A stretch of DNA of 64,000 nucleotides from Druceiella hillmani (GCA_039881145.1 JAYKKI010000095.1:4577501-4641500); one strand, 5' to 3'. Shown: positions 35,555-47,409, counted from the stretch's first letter. The notes: generated by a model not told the origin, from the sequence alone. Made by a program: numbers and translations.

Positions 35555-36750
35555 CATTAAGTAATGAAAAATTATAAACGGTTTTCCAAAATCATCGTCA
35601 CGTGAAATCTACAACACGTATATTGATGAAATTTGGTATGGTTATAGTTTATACACTCGAACAATATATAGGATTCTTTTTATCCGAATATTATATATAT
35701 AAAAAATATCGTGACTTGGGGAATATTACAATATTGGCACTACCAACATCATCTATTAGCGTTTTTAGTAAACATTATGTTCATAGATATATTGCTTATT
35801 ATAGTGATATTAGTAAACTTTATGCTCACAGAGTTCTGAGAGACACAAAATATGACCAAAACGTAGATGATTATCTTTTCCGCTCATCGCAAACTATACC
35901 ACCCTTTTGAGTTGCCAACGTCATGCTTGTAGAAATTATTCTCTATGGTGTCTCCAGTTAAGCATCTGTGCGCTGGCGAGACAGTCGTTCCTGTATGTGC
36001 AGACTAAGACATCAACTAAACATGAAAAAACATATTAATTTGAAGTTTTCAATATAATTTAATTAAAAAACAAATGAAATACATAAAAAGATAAACTAAA
36101 ATACTTCTCGACCTTAGTATACTTACTGAGTGCGACTTAGAATCTGACAAAAGTGAATAAAGTTCTATAGAGAAAGGAAATGATTGCATTTTATAGTATT
36201 ACCATATCGAATAAATACTTAAATTTTCAGAAACTAAGTTCATTTTCAGAGTTAAAAAAAAATTTCTTACAGATCTTTCATCACACGAAGCTGATCTCCA
36301 CTAAGTTTCGCGTATATCGTACATAAGTTCTTGTTAATTTTGTTGTTAATCTTGTGAACGTTTGTTTGCTCTATAAGCCTAAATTTAATATTCTCTCGTC
36401 TAATTGCTATAACTCACTTCATTTTTGAACACAAAATGTGAAGAAAACGACTGGCATCTTTAAGTACAAGGTGAACTGTTTGATTCAAAAGCATACAACA
36501 CAATATAACTATGACGTGTACTTGATACAACGCCCTAAAAGCAGACAAGAGTCAATATAGTGAACCCAACATTATGGTTACATGAATAAAAATGTCACTC
36601 TTATGCAAATAAAATGAAAAAAGACCCTCAAAAGTTTAATTCAAATCGTAAAATGGCAAGTTATTTTAATTAACAGTTTATAAATGCTATTTCTATGTAA
36701 TTTCTTGAACTAATTACGTGCAACAAAGTGCAGATTGGGTCCAGTTGTAT
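35555..36750. other. AT-rich DNA with an unrecognised 102-codon frame
   Basis: The frame at 35602-35910 (+) begins MKSTTRILMKFGMVIVYTLE and is Tyr/Ile/Ser-rich. It has no known domain, and its codon use matches the AT-rich background, so I do not call it a gene. The rest of the interval holds nothing recognisable. Confidence 0.3.
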
Positions 36751-36763
36751 CCTTAATACATCG

Positions 36764-36835
36764 GTGTATCCATGAATTCCCATGATACGAATTCATGAAT
36801 TTTCCATGAGACGAATCCATGAAATTCCCACGCCA
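36764..36835. repeat. Short degenerate repeat of 'ccatgaattc' type
   Basis: Related phrases follow one another: ccatgaattcccatgatacg, aattcatgaattttccatga, gacgaatccatgaaattccc. It is an imperfect tandem repeat of about 20-24 bp, three copies. Confidence 0.65.
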
Positions 36836-36939
36836 AATAGAGATAACGCCAAACAGAAATATAATACATTCTCGTTTGTAAAGACAGCTTCTTGTCATGG
36901 ATTATCACGTCGTTCCCGTGGTGTATTTGGTATACACAC

Positions 36940-37085
36940 AGGACGTATGGCCTTTGCGACGCGGGGCACCGCGGAGACCCGGGTTAGATTCCCGGCAGTT
37001 CGTCGAACGGGGCTGGGCGGGTGTTATAATTGGCTGTAAGATATTGCTTTCGCATCAATAAGTCCACCATATATATGAATTAGAT
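36940..37085 (+). mobile_element. tRNA-derived SINE with LINE-like 3' end
   Basis: A GC-rich head contains 'gcggagacccgggttagatt' followed by 'cccggcag' (36972-36999), which matches a tRNA T-arm and Pol III B box (consensus GGTTCGANTCC; here ggttagattcc). The 3' part reads 'ggctgtaagatattgctttc' then 'gcatcaataagtccaccat' (37031-37069), and AT-rich tail sequence follows. The same 3' module occurs at 62180-62215. The A-box region and 5' boundary are uncertain. The 85-codon frame at 36782-37039 crosses it and is not a gene. Confidence 0.65.
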
Positions 37086-37089
37086 ACAT

Positions 37090-38475
37090 TAAAGTAGATA
37101 AATATATAAAATAATAAAATAAATTATGGATATAAATCGAATCTTATTTTCTTCTTTATCCTGAATGTAATTAGTTGATTTGTTTGTTTTTTAATATTTT
37201 GAAAGCACAAGCTTCCTTTAAAGTTATATTCTATTTCTTTAACGTCCAGTTTATTTCCACCGGTCTTCTTCTGAAAACTACTTACAAATACTCCTTATTA
37301 TTTCTGTGCGGGCAACGAATCGATGTATTCTTTAATAAAATTCACAGACATTCCAAACAAACTCCCCAAATAAAAAATAAATAACGGAACAAGAATCGAG
37401 CTCATCCCGTCAACAGCAAGCCTCCTTTTACGACCGTGGACGCTGCCGTGCTATCATATAAACAGCATCGCAGTTCCATGTCGTCAAGGTTCGCACACAC
37501 TACGACAGTGTTTTTACATTTTATTGCTATTATCAGAAATAATAAAACTGAAATAGAGTCGTGGGTAATGACGGTAAAGTTATTTTATTGGCACGTTTGT
37601 GGTGTATAAGGTTGTGCAATGTTTGTTTCGAGTCGCAGTCAATAAAGTTTTCATAATTGCAAAGTCATTGAGTGGAATTAATAATTTCATTGTAATATAT
37701 AATAAATATAATGTTGATTAACATTATGGTATGTAGAAATAGAAGTACGCCACGGTTTTTCCCAATTTCCCGCGAATTTTAATAAATAATGATCTGTTAT
37801 TCCCTAGATTTCAGAAATAAACTTACACATTTTAAAAATATCCGATGAATTTTCCCAACCATTTCATTAAGAAAGAGTAGCTCTAGAGAGCTAGCTAGCT
37901 AGAGAGCTTCTTACGGTTCCAAGTAGTACCGAGTACTGTTGCCCAAGACATTATTGTCATATTTGAACGAAAGAATTTAATCGAATGAAAATATAGCTAG
38001 ATAAACCACCAAGTTCCTGAATTATCATGATATTAAATTATCGAAATATGCAGTGTTTACGTATAAACCACTTGGTTATATCAGTGACGATAATACTTGA
38101 CTCATTCGTGATGCCCACTGAATAAATATTTATATAAATTTACGGGTTAAGGTGAGGATATTCAATGTCAATTATAGAGGGAAGTAAAATTTCATACTTA
38201 AAGTATGCGCTGAATAATTATAATTCCACTTTGTTTCCTTGACCTTGACACTTAAAACAGATAAAAACATGCTGAAAACTACTTCTATTCCTTAAGTGAA
38301 AAATGTTTTACCATCAAAATACTTGTACGAGTTTAAAATTTTCTCGGTTTTGTGTCTTCACCACAATATTCATAACGTTTTTGGAAACGATTGCCATTTC
38401 TGATTATAAGGGAAGCAAAATTGTCCCAATTTAATACTTTATCTTATGAAACAAATGTCGCATTAAATAATTTTA
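37090..38475. other. Non-coding DNA, no gene seen
   Basis: AT-rich with a GC-richer patch at 37390-37500 lacking an open frame, and a CTAG-rich stretch (agagagctagctagctagag) near 37886. Nothing else recognised. Confidence 0.4.
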
Positions 38476-38479
38476 GGAT

Positions 38480-40470
38480 TTAAAAGCTTAACAATAAAAT
38501 TATTATCTTGTTTTCTAGTAAACCTTACTACGACAAAGCCAATTTTCTATGGAAAATCATAACAGCTCAGAGGAATGTCATTTTCGTCAGTAAAATATTT
38601 CGACGTAACACCAGTATCTTGATCGGAATCCAAGAAACATTTTTAGTTACTTTTTCTACTTCCTTTTTAACTTTTTTTTGGGCTGGCGTTTTGTTTGTTT
38701 TCTTCTTATTTTTCTTCACTTCCCTTTGGCTCTTTCTTCAAATTCTTATATTACTGGCTTGTCTATCGCAATTATTGTCTTACGCCTTTTCTTTCTCTTG
38801 GAAGAGTTCAATCGCGGCTTAACTTTTTTATAGTCTCTGAACTCAGTTTAAGCTTTTAGAACATTTTCGAAAATTTTCTTCATTCTTATTCTTTTGTCTT
38901 TGATGGATCTTTCTAATTAAATATTCATTTTTATTGAAATGTGTATAACGACATCATTTGATCTGAAAGTTAAATTAGCAGTTTTATTTGCTGTCTTTCT
39001 AAAAACCTTTTTAGGCGTATTTTCAAGTCTCCGCTCAGCATTCAATTCTGGTAATGATTCTGATAAAACTTAATCAAATTCTTCAATAAGGTGTGGCGAT
39101 GATGTATTTGATTGAACAAAGAAGCGGTAACTTTCTACAATGGGAGTTAGAGAAGAAGAGGTGGCAGGAATAAAATATATATTTGTTCACGTGATGGATC
39201 AGGGCGATTGGTCACCATATTAGGCATAAAATCATCAGCTATGAAAACGTAACGATCGAAGGAGAAAATCTCAATCTTATTAAATTCCGATTTAATATTG
39301 ACAGATGACATAGGTTTTTCAAATGCTGTTCCCAATATGTTGGTAATGTTGTAAATTGAGATTTCAAACTCCTAGGTTATTAGCCGTGAATCAGCAGATG
39401 AATTATAATCAATTTGCAAAGGGCCGAATATGAACAAATCCAAGGGTTTCAGCTGCATGACTTGTATGTGGCGCAATAGTAAGGATTATGACGTCATTAT
39501 TTTTAGCAATATTTATTATTTATCATAATATCTCGGGATTGTCAAGAATTAATAGACTTTGGTTTTCTTTTGAAGAATCAGTAATACTAAGGTAGTGTTT
39601 CGTAAGCTCTCCAAACAATTATGTGGTTATTCAACCTGTTGGATAAGCGAGTCCTATTGTCCCAGAAAGAATTTTGCTGATCATAAAAAGTTTGCAGTTC
39701 TTTCATCAAAGATAAAACTTTTATGATAAAAACTTTTATGATCAGCAAAAACCATGGCAGGTGGTAACTTTCATCCCGGAGGTAAGACAATACAAGTTGT
39801 CACAAATATCCCCCTTTCGCCACCAGTTACCCTTTTTAATTAGATTAAACCCTTTTCTGAGATAACTTTTTGGAGATTTTCTACAGTTGTCGTGCCGTCG
39901 TGTTATCGTCCGTTCGTCAAGAGCAAAAAGGCACGTTCCATTGGCAAACCTTGACCGCCTCTACATATCTTTCTCCAAGTTGTCATAAAATATGCAGACA
40001 TTATGCGTGCTGAAAGATGTTGCAGGAGAAAACCTACATATTCCTCAAGGATAGATCTAGATATCATTATGAGAAACCTTGTGGTCAATCTATTCCCGCC
40101 ATTTTATGGCGTTTCCATGATTGAGGCATGTCAACATTGTGTTGTGTCGCCATGACATTTCAGTTTTTTGTCTCGATAGTGTGGAGTCCATAAGAGGTTT
40201 TTGTACACGTAATCAAATACACTAGAGCCACTTCGTAAGAATCTAGAAACCGATGTCGCACCTTGTAATTAGGCGTACCTATACTACATAACCTGAGCTT
40301 TTCCCAAGAATATCCTTCAAGTATCTAAATATGTTAAGGTATGTTTAAGATAATATGTTTCAAATTTTCTACCTTTCATAACGTTCTGCCTTTTTTAATA
40401 AAGCTACTGCCTCTTCCATATAATATATCGCATGTAAACCGATACTTGTTTTTCTTTTTCTATTTTGCAC
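38480..40470 (-). mobile_element. Pogo/jerky-like DDE transposase remnant
   Basis: On the minus strand the pieces follow the order of pogo-type (CENP-B-like, DDE_1) transposases. The N-terminal RNRKRKTS block is near 40455, followed by an AVALLKKAERYE helix near 40395. The catalytic region is in broken frames: GTTTVENLQKVISEKG near 39860-39900, TGGERG near 39825, then LPPAMVF near 39750. An LILDNPE block near 39530, with NIAKNNDVIILTIAPHTSHA near 39460-39520, matches the family's LDNHxSH...LTxPPHTSH catalytic motif. The block AFEKPMSSVNIKSEFNKIEI (about 39255-39325) then FIADDFMPNMVTNRPDP (39195-39245) matches the C-terminal 'NIxxGFRxxGIxPF...FLPS.VTDRP' segment. A poorly conserved Lys-rich tail runs to about 38480. 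Multiple stops and frameshifts; inactive. Flanking inverted repeats were not located. Confidence 0.88.
39672..39749. repeat. Hairpin with about 21-bp arms inside the transposase relic
   Basis: ttttgctgatcataaaaagt (near 39672) and acttttatgatcagcaaaa (near 39729) are near-perfect reverse complements. The right side also holds a small tandem copy (aaaacttttatgat twice), so the structure probably arose by a local inverted duplication. Confidence 0.75.
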
Positions 40471-40479
40471 TATGTCGTT

Positions 40480-41550
40480 TTCATTTTCATAAATTATAAA
40501 TTTAAAAAACCAAAAAAACGCTTGAATGACATTGAACTAAAAAATAAAGAAATGCTCAAAACGTTTAATTTAAAAAATTCTTTATTTCCGCATCGTTTTG
40601 TGTTGAGCATAAATTTTCTATAACGTGTTCCACATAAAACTTTGCAGATCTTTAAGATTGATTGTCATAATATTACATTGTCATCGGACTTACGCACGTC
40701 TAAAAAAATTAAAATCATTACGACATCTGAGAGGGGATTAATTCCATTAATTTAATTCCAAAATTTGTGCACGCTATTACAAAGTTACGTTTCATTTTGC
40801 CCCATCACTACTTTTGCTAGATAAAAACATTTTAAAATGTTTGAGGTACCAGCATTTTTCCACGTAAAAAATGACAAGAAATATATTGATATAAAGATAC
40901 TCACTCTCTACCAAGCATATAATTATTTAACTAAAATAATAGTACATTTTACAAAAACCCACCGAATTATTAGCAAAAAAATTAATTTTATATATAAAAC
41001 AAAAACGAAACTCCAATATGCAGAACGACAACTCCGCCGAGATCCGGCGACTCGTTGACTTAATAAATGAGTGAAATTAGTTAGGACACACGTTTGGAAA
41101 AAGATATGGATAATACTAAGAATAATACTAAGAAATCTCATTATCTCATCCCCACTAATACTAAGAAATCTCATAATAAACATAGACGTAATAATGAGAA
41201 CTCGACTCAAAAAAGCGCATACAAAATGGAAATTGCTATAATTATAAAAGTTTCTTAGATTATATTAAAAAGAGCTACAGCTTAGGTTAGAATGGGATAA
41301 TAAAGCATATGATATTCAAAATCACTGAAAATATAATGCATAAGTATATAAATTCCATATTTTCGCATATTAACAGTATAATTTCAGTCAATTTAATATC
41401 TAAATCCAATTCTATTATCGAATAAAAATTTATTCAAACTTAATCTTGTATAATAAACTCTTGTACAACTGTACAAATCCTTCAGTTTAAAACCGCATTA
41501 ATATTTTAATTGAGACAAAATTACACGGTGCAATAAACAATAACTATACT
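40480..41550. other. AT-rich non-coding DNA, no gene seen
   Basis: Contains a short repeat of 'aatactaagaaatctcat' near 41115-41175 (about three copies in two variants). No gene. Confidence 0.4.
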
Positions 41551-41559
41551 CCACATGGA

Positions 41560-42040
41560 CTTTCAAAAATCCCCGGCTACTTGCTCTCAAACTGCGGCAA
41601 CCGTCCAACACAAACTCCTAAACAGTTCACTAGATTTTGTTTGTAGTGAAATTCTCAACGCGCGAAAAGTCATCTTTTGCCGTAATGAAGACGGCGTGAA
41701 ACCTCCAACATCCGGGACGCAATTCGTTAATCTCCCGGGAAGGGGGGCACCATTACCTTCCACAACGGCGAGGAGGGAAGGGAGGCGCAACACGTCCCAG
41801 TTTGACGACCTACGGTAACCTGACATGCTGAACCGTGCTCAAATCGAGCCCCGGCGCCGATCGTAAAGCGTACAGTGCCGCGACGTGCCCGGAGTTCGGT
41901 TATAAAACTGGCACCCGTTTATAAAGCTTGTTTGTCGGAAAATATAAATGACGACCTGAGCGAGACGTTTCGGGACGGAAATGCGCTCTCCTGTATCGCT
42001 GACGGGCATCCGTCGCGACGGTGATCCTGTCACGTTGAAT
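41560..42040. other. GC-rich island with TATA-like motif; candidate promoter or conserved element
   Basis: One of the largest GC-rich non-repeat islands in the window. It includes 'tctcccgggaaggggggc' near 41732 and 'ccccggcgccgatcg' near 41850. A TATAAAA motif is at 41901-41907 and a second 'ttataaag' at about 41921. Overlapping open frames on both strands (41555-41818 +, 41587-41826 - and 41839-42033 -) mutually weaken a coding reading. A promoter, a CpG-rich regulatory element or a decayed exon are all possible. Confidence 0.3.
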
Positions 42041-42419
42041 TATGCATTCTGAAATATTACTTTTCGGAGGAAAATGGAAATTTTTATTTTTTAAATCCGT
42101 ATCAATAAATAAACATTCATGTGTTTATATTAAATATATACACACACGTAAATATAATGAATCCTATAATTTTTTCTCATTAAAAACGCTTCTGTACATA
42201 TTTAGGTACTTATAAACACTTAAAGCTACATAGTATTTCTAAATAAACTATTTACAAATATTTATTTTTCACGACGTATATATACTTCTTGCTGTAACTT
42301 TCCCAAGTGTAAAAGAAGCTAATTATGCAAATGTGTAATTCCAGGTAGAATCACAAATCAATGATTTTTGGACTTTTTCTTTTACTATTAGATTTTTCAT
42401 TATGTCGGCTTTCAAAATT

Positions 42420-42685
42420 ATAAGTAACCTAGACAACCATATGAAAAAAATAAAATACCTTTTAAAGGTCCATATCTTTTTGTTGCGTGAACCAAAAAAC
42501 TTGCAATACACAGCGTGTAACAGCTATAGGCCTTAATATAATATATTAATTGCAACTTAATATCTCAAGCTATTTATGAGAAAAAGAGCTTCGACAGACA
42601 GGACGGACAAACAAGTGACCTTATAAGGGTTTCGTTTTTTTTTCATTTTTAGGGACGGAACTTAAAAAAAAGTGAAACTCTTTTC
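42420..42685 (+). mobile_element. Dispersed 'ttccgttttt' repeat, decayed copy
   Basis: The right end shows 'cgacagacaggacggacaaa' (42591), 'cttataagggtttcgttttt' (42621) and 'agggacggaacttaaaaaa' (42651), the standard order of this family. The left limit is uncertain. Confidence 0.65.
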
Positions 42686-42944
42686 GTTTTTGATGATATT
42701 TCATCACATTAATTAATTTAATTGTTTTTTTTATTTCATTAAACCAATATTGCTTAAAGTTTGATACAAAAACGTGTAATGAATGATCTTTCTATGTACA
42801 TCTTTGGAAGATTGTGGCACTATTAAAACCTTAACTTCACCAACTTACATACTCGTAGATATTGGATTAACTCTCTTACTCTCTTGGTACAACACTAAAC
42901 GACGGAAATTTTGGAATTTTATATGCGATATCAATGTCAATTCA

Positions 42945-44080
42945 TTAAATGTTGTTATTAGTAATATCTACCTTAGTTATAGTAAATGTTGTTTTATCAG
43001 TATAATAAATATTATTTTATCAGTAATATCAATTTTAATATAGTAATTGTTGTTGTATCAGTACTATCAACTTCAGTATAGTAAACGTTGTTTTTTCAGC
43101 AATATTACCTTCAGTGTAGTAAATGTTGTTTTGTTAGCAATATCAACTCCAATGCAGTAAATGTTGTTTTATCAGTAATATCAACTTAAGTACAATAAAT
43201 GTTGTTCTATCAGTAATATTAATTTCAGTACAATAAATATTGTTTTATCAGTAATGTCAACTTCAGTAAGTGAATGTTGTTTATCCAGTGATATCAATTC
43301 TAGTGCAGTAGATGTTGTTTCATCAGTAACATCAACTTCAGTACAATAAATATTATTTTGTCAGTGATATCAACTTCACTTCAAGAAATGTTTTATCATT
43401 GACTTAAACTTGGGTACAGTAAATGTTGTTTCATCAGTGATATCAACTCCAGTACAGTTAATGTTGTTTTATCAGTGGTATCAACTTCAGTACAGTAAAT
43501 GTTGTTTTATTAGGGATATAAACTTTATTACGATAAATGTTATTTTATCAGTAATATCAATTTATTACAGTAAATCTCGTTTTATCAGTAAGTTCAACTT
43601 AGTAAAATAAATGTTGTTTTATCAGTAATATTAACTTCAGTACAATAAATGTCGTTTTTTCAGTAATACCAACTTCAGTACAGTAAATGTTATTCTATCA
43701 GCAATATCAACTTCGGTACGGTAAATGTTGGTTTATCAGTAATACTCCCTTCTGTATAGTGAGTGTAGTTTTATCAGCAATATCAACTTCAGTACAGTAA
43801 ATATTGGTTTATTCGTAATACCCGCTTCAGTACAGTGAGTGTAGTTTTATCAGCAATATCAACTTCAGTACAATAAATGTTGGTTTATCAGTAATACCTC
43901 TTTCAGTACAGTGAGTGTAATTTTATCTGCAATACCAACTTCAGTATAGTAAATGTTGGTTTATCAGTAATACCCCTTAAGTACAGTGAGTAGTTTTATC
44001 AGCAATATCAACTTCAGTAAATGATGGTTTATCAGTGATACAGTACAGTGAGTGTAGTTTTATCAGTGATGTTAACTTCA
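42945..44080. repeat. 38-bp minisatellite, about 30 copies, partly dimeric
   Basis: The unit is approximately 'acttcagtacagtaaatg' plus 'ttgttttatcagtaatatca'. Successive 'gtaaa(t/c)gttg' starts, for example 43081 and 43119, are 38 bp apart. From about 43690 to 44060 alternate units differ consistently (gtaaatgttggtttatcag versus gtgagtgtagttttatcag), giving a 76-bp higher-order repeat. The short frames at 42783-43043 and 43410-43610 are by-products. Confidence 0.93.
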
Positions 44081-44238
44081 ACGCATACCTTGAAAAGCTT
44101 TATGAAGACGGTTCTGTTCAGGACAACTTTTAAAGATTAACAAGGTAACGCAATTCCTGATTCATTGACAGTAATTTTTGATTATAGCATTAATTTTATA
44201 GAAGATATTTTATTCTTATACATAATTTTACATAAGAA

Positions 44239-44276
44239 TATTTTCTGCATCATATAATCATATGATGCAGAAAATA
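44239..44276. repeat. Perfect hairpin, 17-bp arms, 4-nt loop
   Basis: tattttctgcatcatat (44239-44255) and atatgatgcagaaaata (44260-44276) are exact reverse complements around aatc. Confidence 0.9.
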
Positions 44277-44299
44277 GTTTCCTCTTTTCACTTTAATTT

Positions 44300-45355
44300 T
44301 GTTTTAAAGCCATCGTTTTGGTTTCTAACAATGAATTTCCTACTTGTAAAATGTTTCAGGGGTTTTAATTAATATGAAACTATTTAAACGAACATTTTCA
44401 TATATAACGCCGAAATAATTTCATTTTAAAATTATAATCAGATGCCATTATCTAAATTTTTTTGAAAATTTTCCCGCGACTCATTATAAAGCTTGATATT
44501 TCGCGAACGCAGCCTGAAAATTAAAAAAAGATAAATAGAACTTCAATTTCCCTTTAACGACCTATCCTACAACACTATTCAATGGAATGGTCGAATATTA
44601 TGGGCGAAATAATTTTCCGCCCACAATATACATATATGGGCAATAGGGTTGAGTGCAAACAATTTTTTTTTCATTTATACTAATGGAATACTTGAGAAAA
44701 GCCACCATGTTAATTTATTTAACAGAAGAAAAACCTTTTCGTTTTTGTAGACTAAGCATGTGTCTTACCAGCTTCTTGCCCGAATTCGCGTGAATTTTCG
44801 ATTATGACTGTGGGACTTGTCTCCAACCTAATGACATTATTGGAATATCTATGTATAATTAATGTCAAATTCTTGATACATACTCGTCGCCTCATCGTTT
44901 TTTGACATATTTCAGTGCTAAAATTATGTTATTGTACAAAAACAGCGAGTTTCATCCCATAGGAATAATGTTATTTCTTGGGTTAAAATTGACCAAGATG
45001 TTAACTTGAATCACGAAGTATGTTTGCGACAAGTTTTATGAAAATCGTTTAGGAAAATCGTTTTCGAAAATAGTTTAGGACTGACTGAGAAAGAAACATA
45101 CCTTTCACTATAACCGTATTCCACGTGTGCTAAGCCGCGAATAATGCGTGGCCTGTATTTTAGTCCGCTTCAGGGAATATACGGATCTGTCACTTGTTTA
45201 CAGAGTTAATAGTTAAGAAATATTAAATTTTTTGTACTTACAATGTGAGTGGTATGCAACATCAGGGCCGTTACATCGCATCAAAGACACCCCTAAATAT
45301 AAAATTAGACGAGAAATATTTTATCGGTTACCAAACATGTCCATGAAGTGATTTT
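44300..45355. other. Non-coding DNA with a repeat-derived patch
   Basis: The patch at about 44990-45125 ('gcgacaagttttatgaaaat', 'aggactgactgagaaagaaa', 'catacctttcactataaccg') has the style of a dispersed repeat. The rest is unrecognised. Confidence 0.35.
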
Positions 45356-45359
45356 TTAA

Positions 45360-45590
45360 ATATTCTATCAAGTGAATTGAAAAAAGTTTTTTCGCTCCAC
45401 TGTAATGGGGTGGTACTTAATTTTGTTAATATCTTACTATTTACTGATAGAGTTCTCCATAAGAAGCATATATTTCAATTTCGCATCCTAAACTTGCATT
45501 AACTACGAATCTATGTCATACGGATGCACAGACATGCCAGTATTGTAAGGGTTCTTTGTTTCGCTACGGAATCCTCAAAATATAAGATTC
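45360..45590 (+). mobile_element. Dispersed 'ttccgttttt' repeat, decayed copy
   Basis: The 3' end reads 'cggatgcacagacatgccag' (45521), 'taagggttctttgtttcgct' (45547) and 'acggaatcctcaaaatata' (45567), aligning with the family's 'acagacatgacgaatc ... agggttccgtttt ... acggaaccctaaaaa'. It forms the start of the 108-codon frame at 45524-45850, which is therefore not a convincing gene. Confidence 0.65.
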
Positions 45591-45599
45591 ATAATTTCG

Positions 45600-46830
45600 T
45601 TAGACGATTTGTACGGATGCAAAACATCAAAAAGGATGAGCCCAAATGGCGAGATCACATTCCACAAAAAACTTACGGCATTCGGCCCAAGCTCAATGTA
45701 ATGCTTTTACCTAAACAAACCCCTAAACTCCTAAACAAACCTGCTTCTCAACCCCGACACCCGACACTAGCACAAAGCATCTTCAAAGAAACGTTTTGGA
45801 ATTTATTATATTGTGTTAATTCATTTGTTAGGTTGAAAGTTATAAAATAATTAAAGGAAAGGACAGTTAAAGAACTATATTTGCCATATGGACTAGGATA
45901 AATAGTTTTATAAACTGCTTATTTTAAATACTGTGGCAAATATCCTTTGACCATTGATCGCCATTAGCAAGAATATTAAGAGAAAAACCTGAGATACCAA
46001 TTATGTACTTTTTCAACTTGAGAATACCATAAAATTGATTAAGTGGAACCATGCTGATCGCAATGTAGAAGTAATTGAAAAATCCTTTGCCCTGCTCTCA
46101 CATAACATTGTGGCTTTGTCGGTTTTAATTTTTTTTATATAATATGTTACATATTTGTTAATTCATTTTTTTACCTTTCACATCTAAAATCTTTATTTTA
46201 TCTTTGGTTATTAAACAGGTAGTAAATACGAAATTAAATTTAAGAGGTAATTATCAATTAAAGCATTTGTTCTATTAATTTAAACATGAGTATTGGTTTT
46301 TACAGTGATAATTAAACACGTATTATTTTATTATGTGTACAGATATTTAAACAATTAAAATTGATTTAAAGCAACAGTTTATAATTTTCACTACACAACA
46401 AGTTTATAGTTTATAGTTTTCATCATCGTTCAGGTCATTATATTTTGATTGCACAATCAATCATATCTTATATCAGATAGTCGTGATGTTTAATACCCCC
46501 TATGTATTCATAACAAAACAGGTACAAAAAACATTAAAAAATGACTGTAGATAACTTTAATTTAAATACTTTTTCAAATATATAAAAAGAAAAAAAATAA
46601 AAGCGTATTAGTAATATTTCCTAAAATAATAAATATTTTCTTAATCTGAAGAAACAAAATTTAAATGTTACTCATTTATATGCCACCATAAAGCTACTTG
46701 TCCTACTAACCGATAAACTAACACGTAAATTTACAACTAGCAACTTGAAAGACGAACCTTAACATCAACAGTTTTCATCTGCTCTATACCTATACTATAT
46801 TTTATCTATAAATAGATTTAAGCAAATTAT
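45600..46830. other. AT-rich non-coding DNA, no gene seen
   Basis: No exon-like segment or array. The stretch 45610-45780 is slightly GC-richer and open on the plus strand, without a domain. Confidence 0.35.
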
Positions 46831-46835
46831 GATTG

Positions 46836-47190
46836 TTAGATAGCTTTTTATTCCATAAAATAGACAAGAAACTTTCTTTGTTAGAGAGCTTTTATTTCAT
46901 AAAATATTTAGGCAACTTTTTGTTAGAGAGCTTTTTATTCCATAAAGTATTCAGGCAACTTTCTTCCTTAGAAAGATTTTTATTCCGTAAAGTATTTAGG
47001 CAACTTTCTTTGTTAGGCAGCTTTTTATTCCATAAAGCATTTAGGCAATTTACTTTGTTAGAGAGCTTTTTATTTCATAAAGTATTTAGGCAACTTTTCG
47101 TTGTTAAGTATCTTTTCTTTCAGTAAAATATTTAGGCGAATTTACATAGTTAGGCAACTTTTTATTCCATGAAGTATTTAGACAACTTAT
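46836..47190 (+). repeat. 45-bp minisatellite, about 8 copies, frame-preserving
   Basis: The unit is 'ttagagagctttttattcca' plus 'taaagtatttaggcaactttctttg'. Because 45 is divisible by three the frame at 46833-47126 stays open with LLESFLFHKVFRQLS repeated. Third-position changes are not favoured over others, and the array decays at both ends, so I treat it as non-coding. Confidence 0.9.
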
Positions 47191-47409
47191 TGTTAGTCTC
47201 TGGCGCGACCGTTTATTTTATATATCGTCATCACTACTATCTAGGCTATAAAGGTTTTATGGCGCCTGCCCTGCATGTCGATGGTACTAAGCTTTATTGC
47301 CTTGAATATTTAAATTCTTTAGCGTCACTCTTCGTGAAAATTGATATCTGCAATAATGGTACTTTATTACAGTAAAAGTCGCAAAACCATTAGGGAAATA
47401 GAATTTCAA

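Noticed and set aside
36782..37039. 85-codon frame ending VRFPAVRRTGLGGCYNWL
   Set aside because: It runs through the SINE; the GC-rich end is the tRNA-like B-box region, not an exon.
37871..37912. CTAG-rich palindrome-like stretch
   Set aside because: The symmetry breaks outside agctagctagct; it is a short tetranucleotide repeat.
38508..38822. Phe/Leu-rich 104-codon plus-strand frame that looks like a membrane protein
   Set aside because: It is antisense to the Lys/Glu/Ser-rich C-terminal tail of the pogo-like transposase on the minus strand, which explains the hydrophobic composition.
41555..41826. Overlapping 87- and 79-codon frames in the GC-rich island
   Set aside because: Both strands are open, neither shows a domain or good splice sites; GC-rich DNA has few stop codons.
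45524..45850. 108-codon frame MHRHASIVRVLCF...
   Set aside because: Its first part lies in a dispersed repeat end module and the remainder has no domain; most likely chance.
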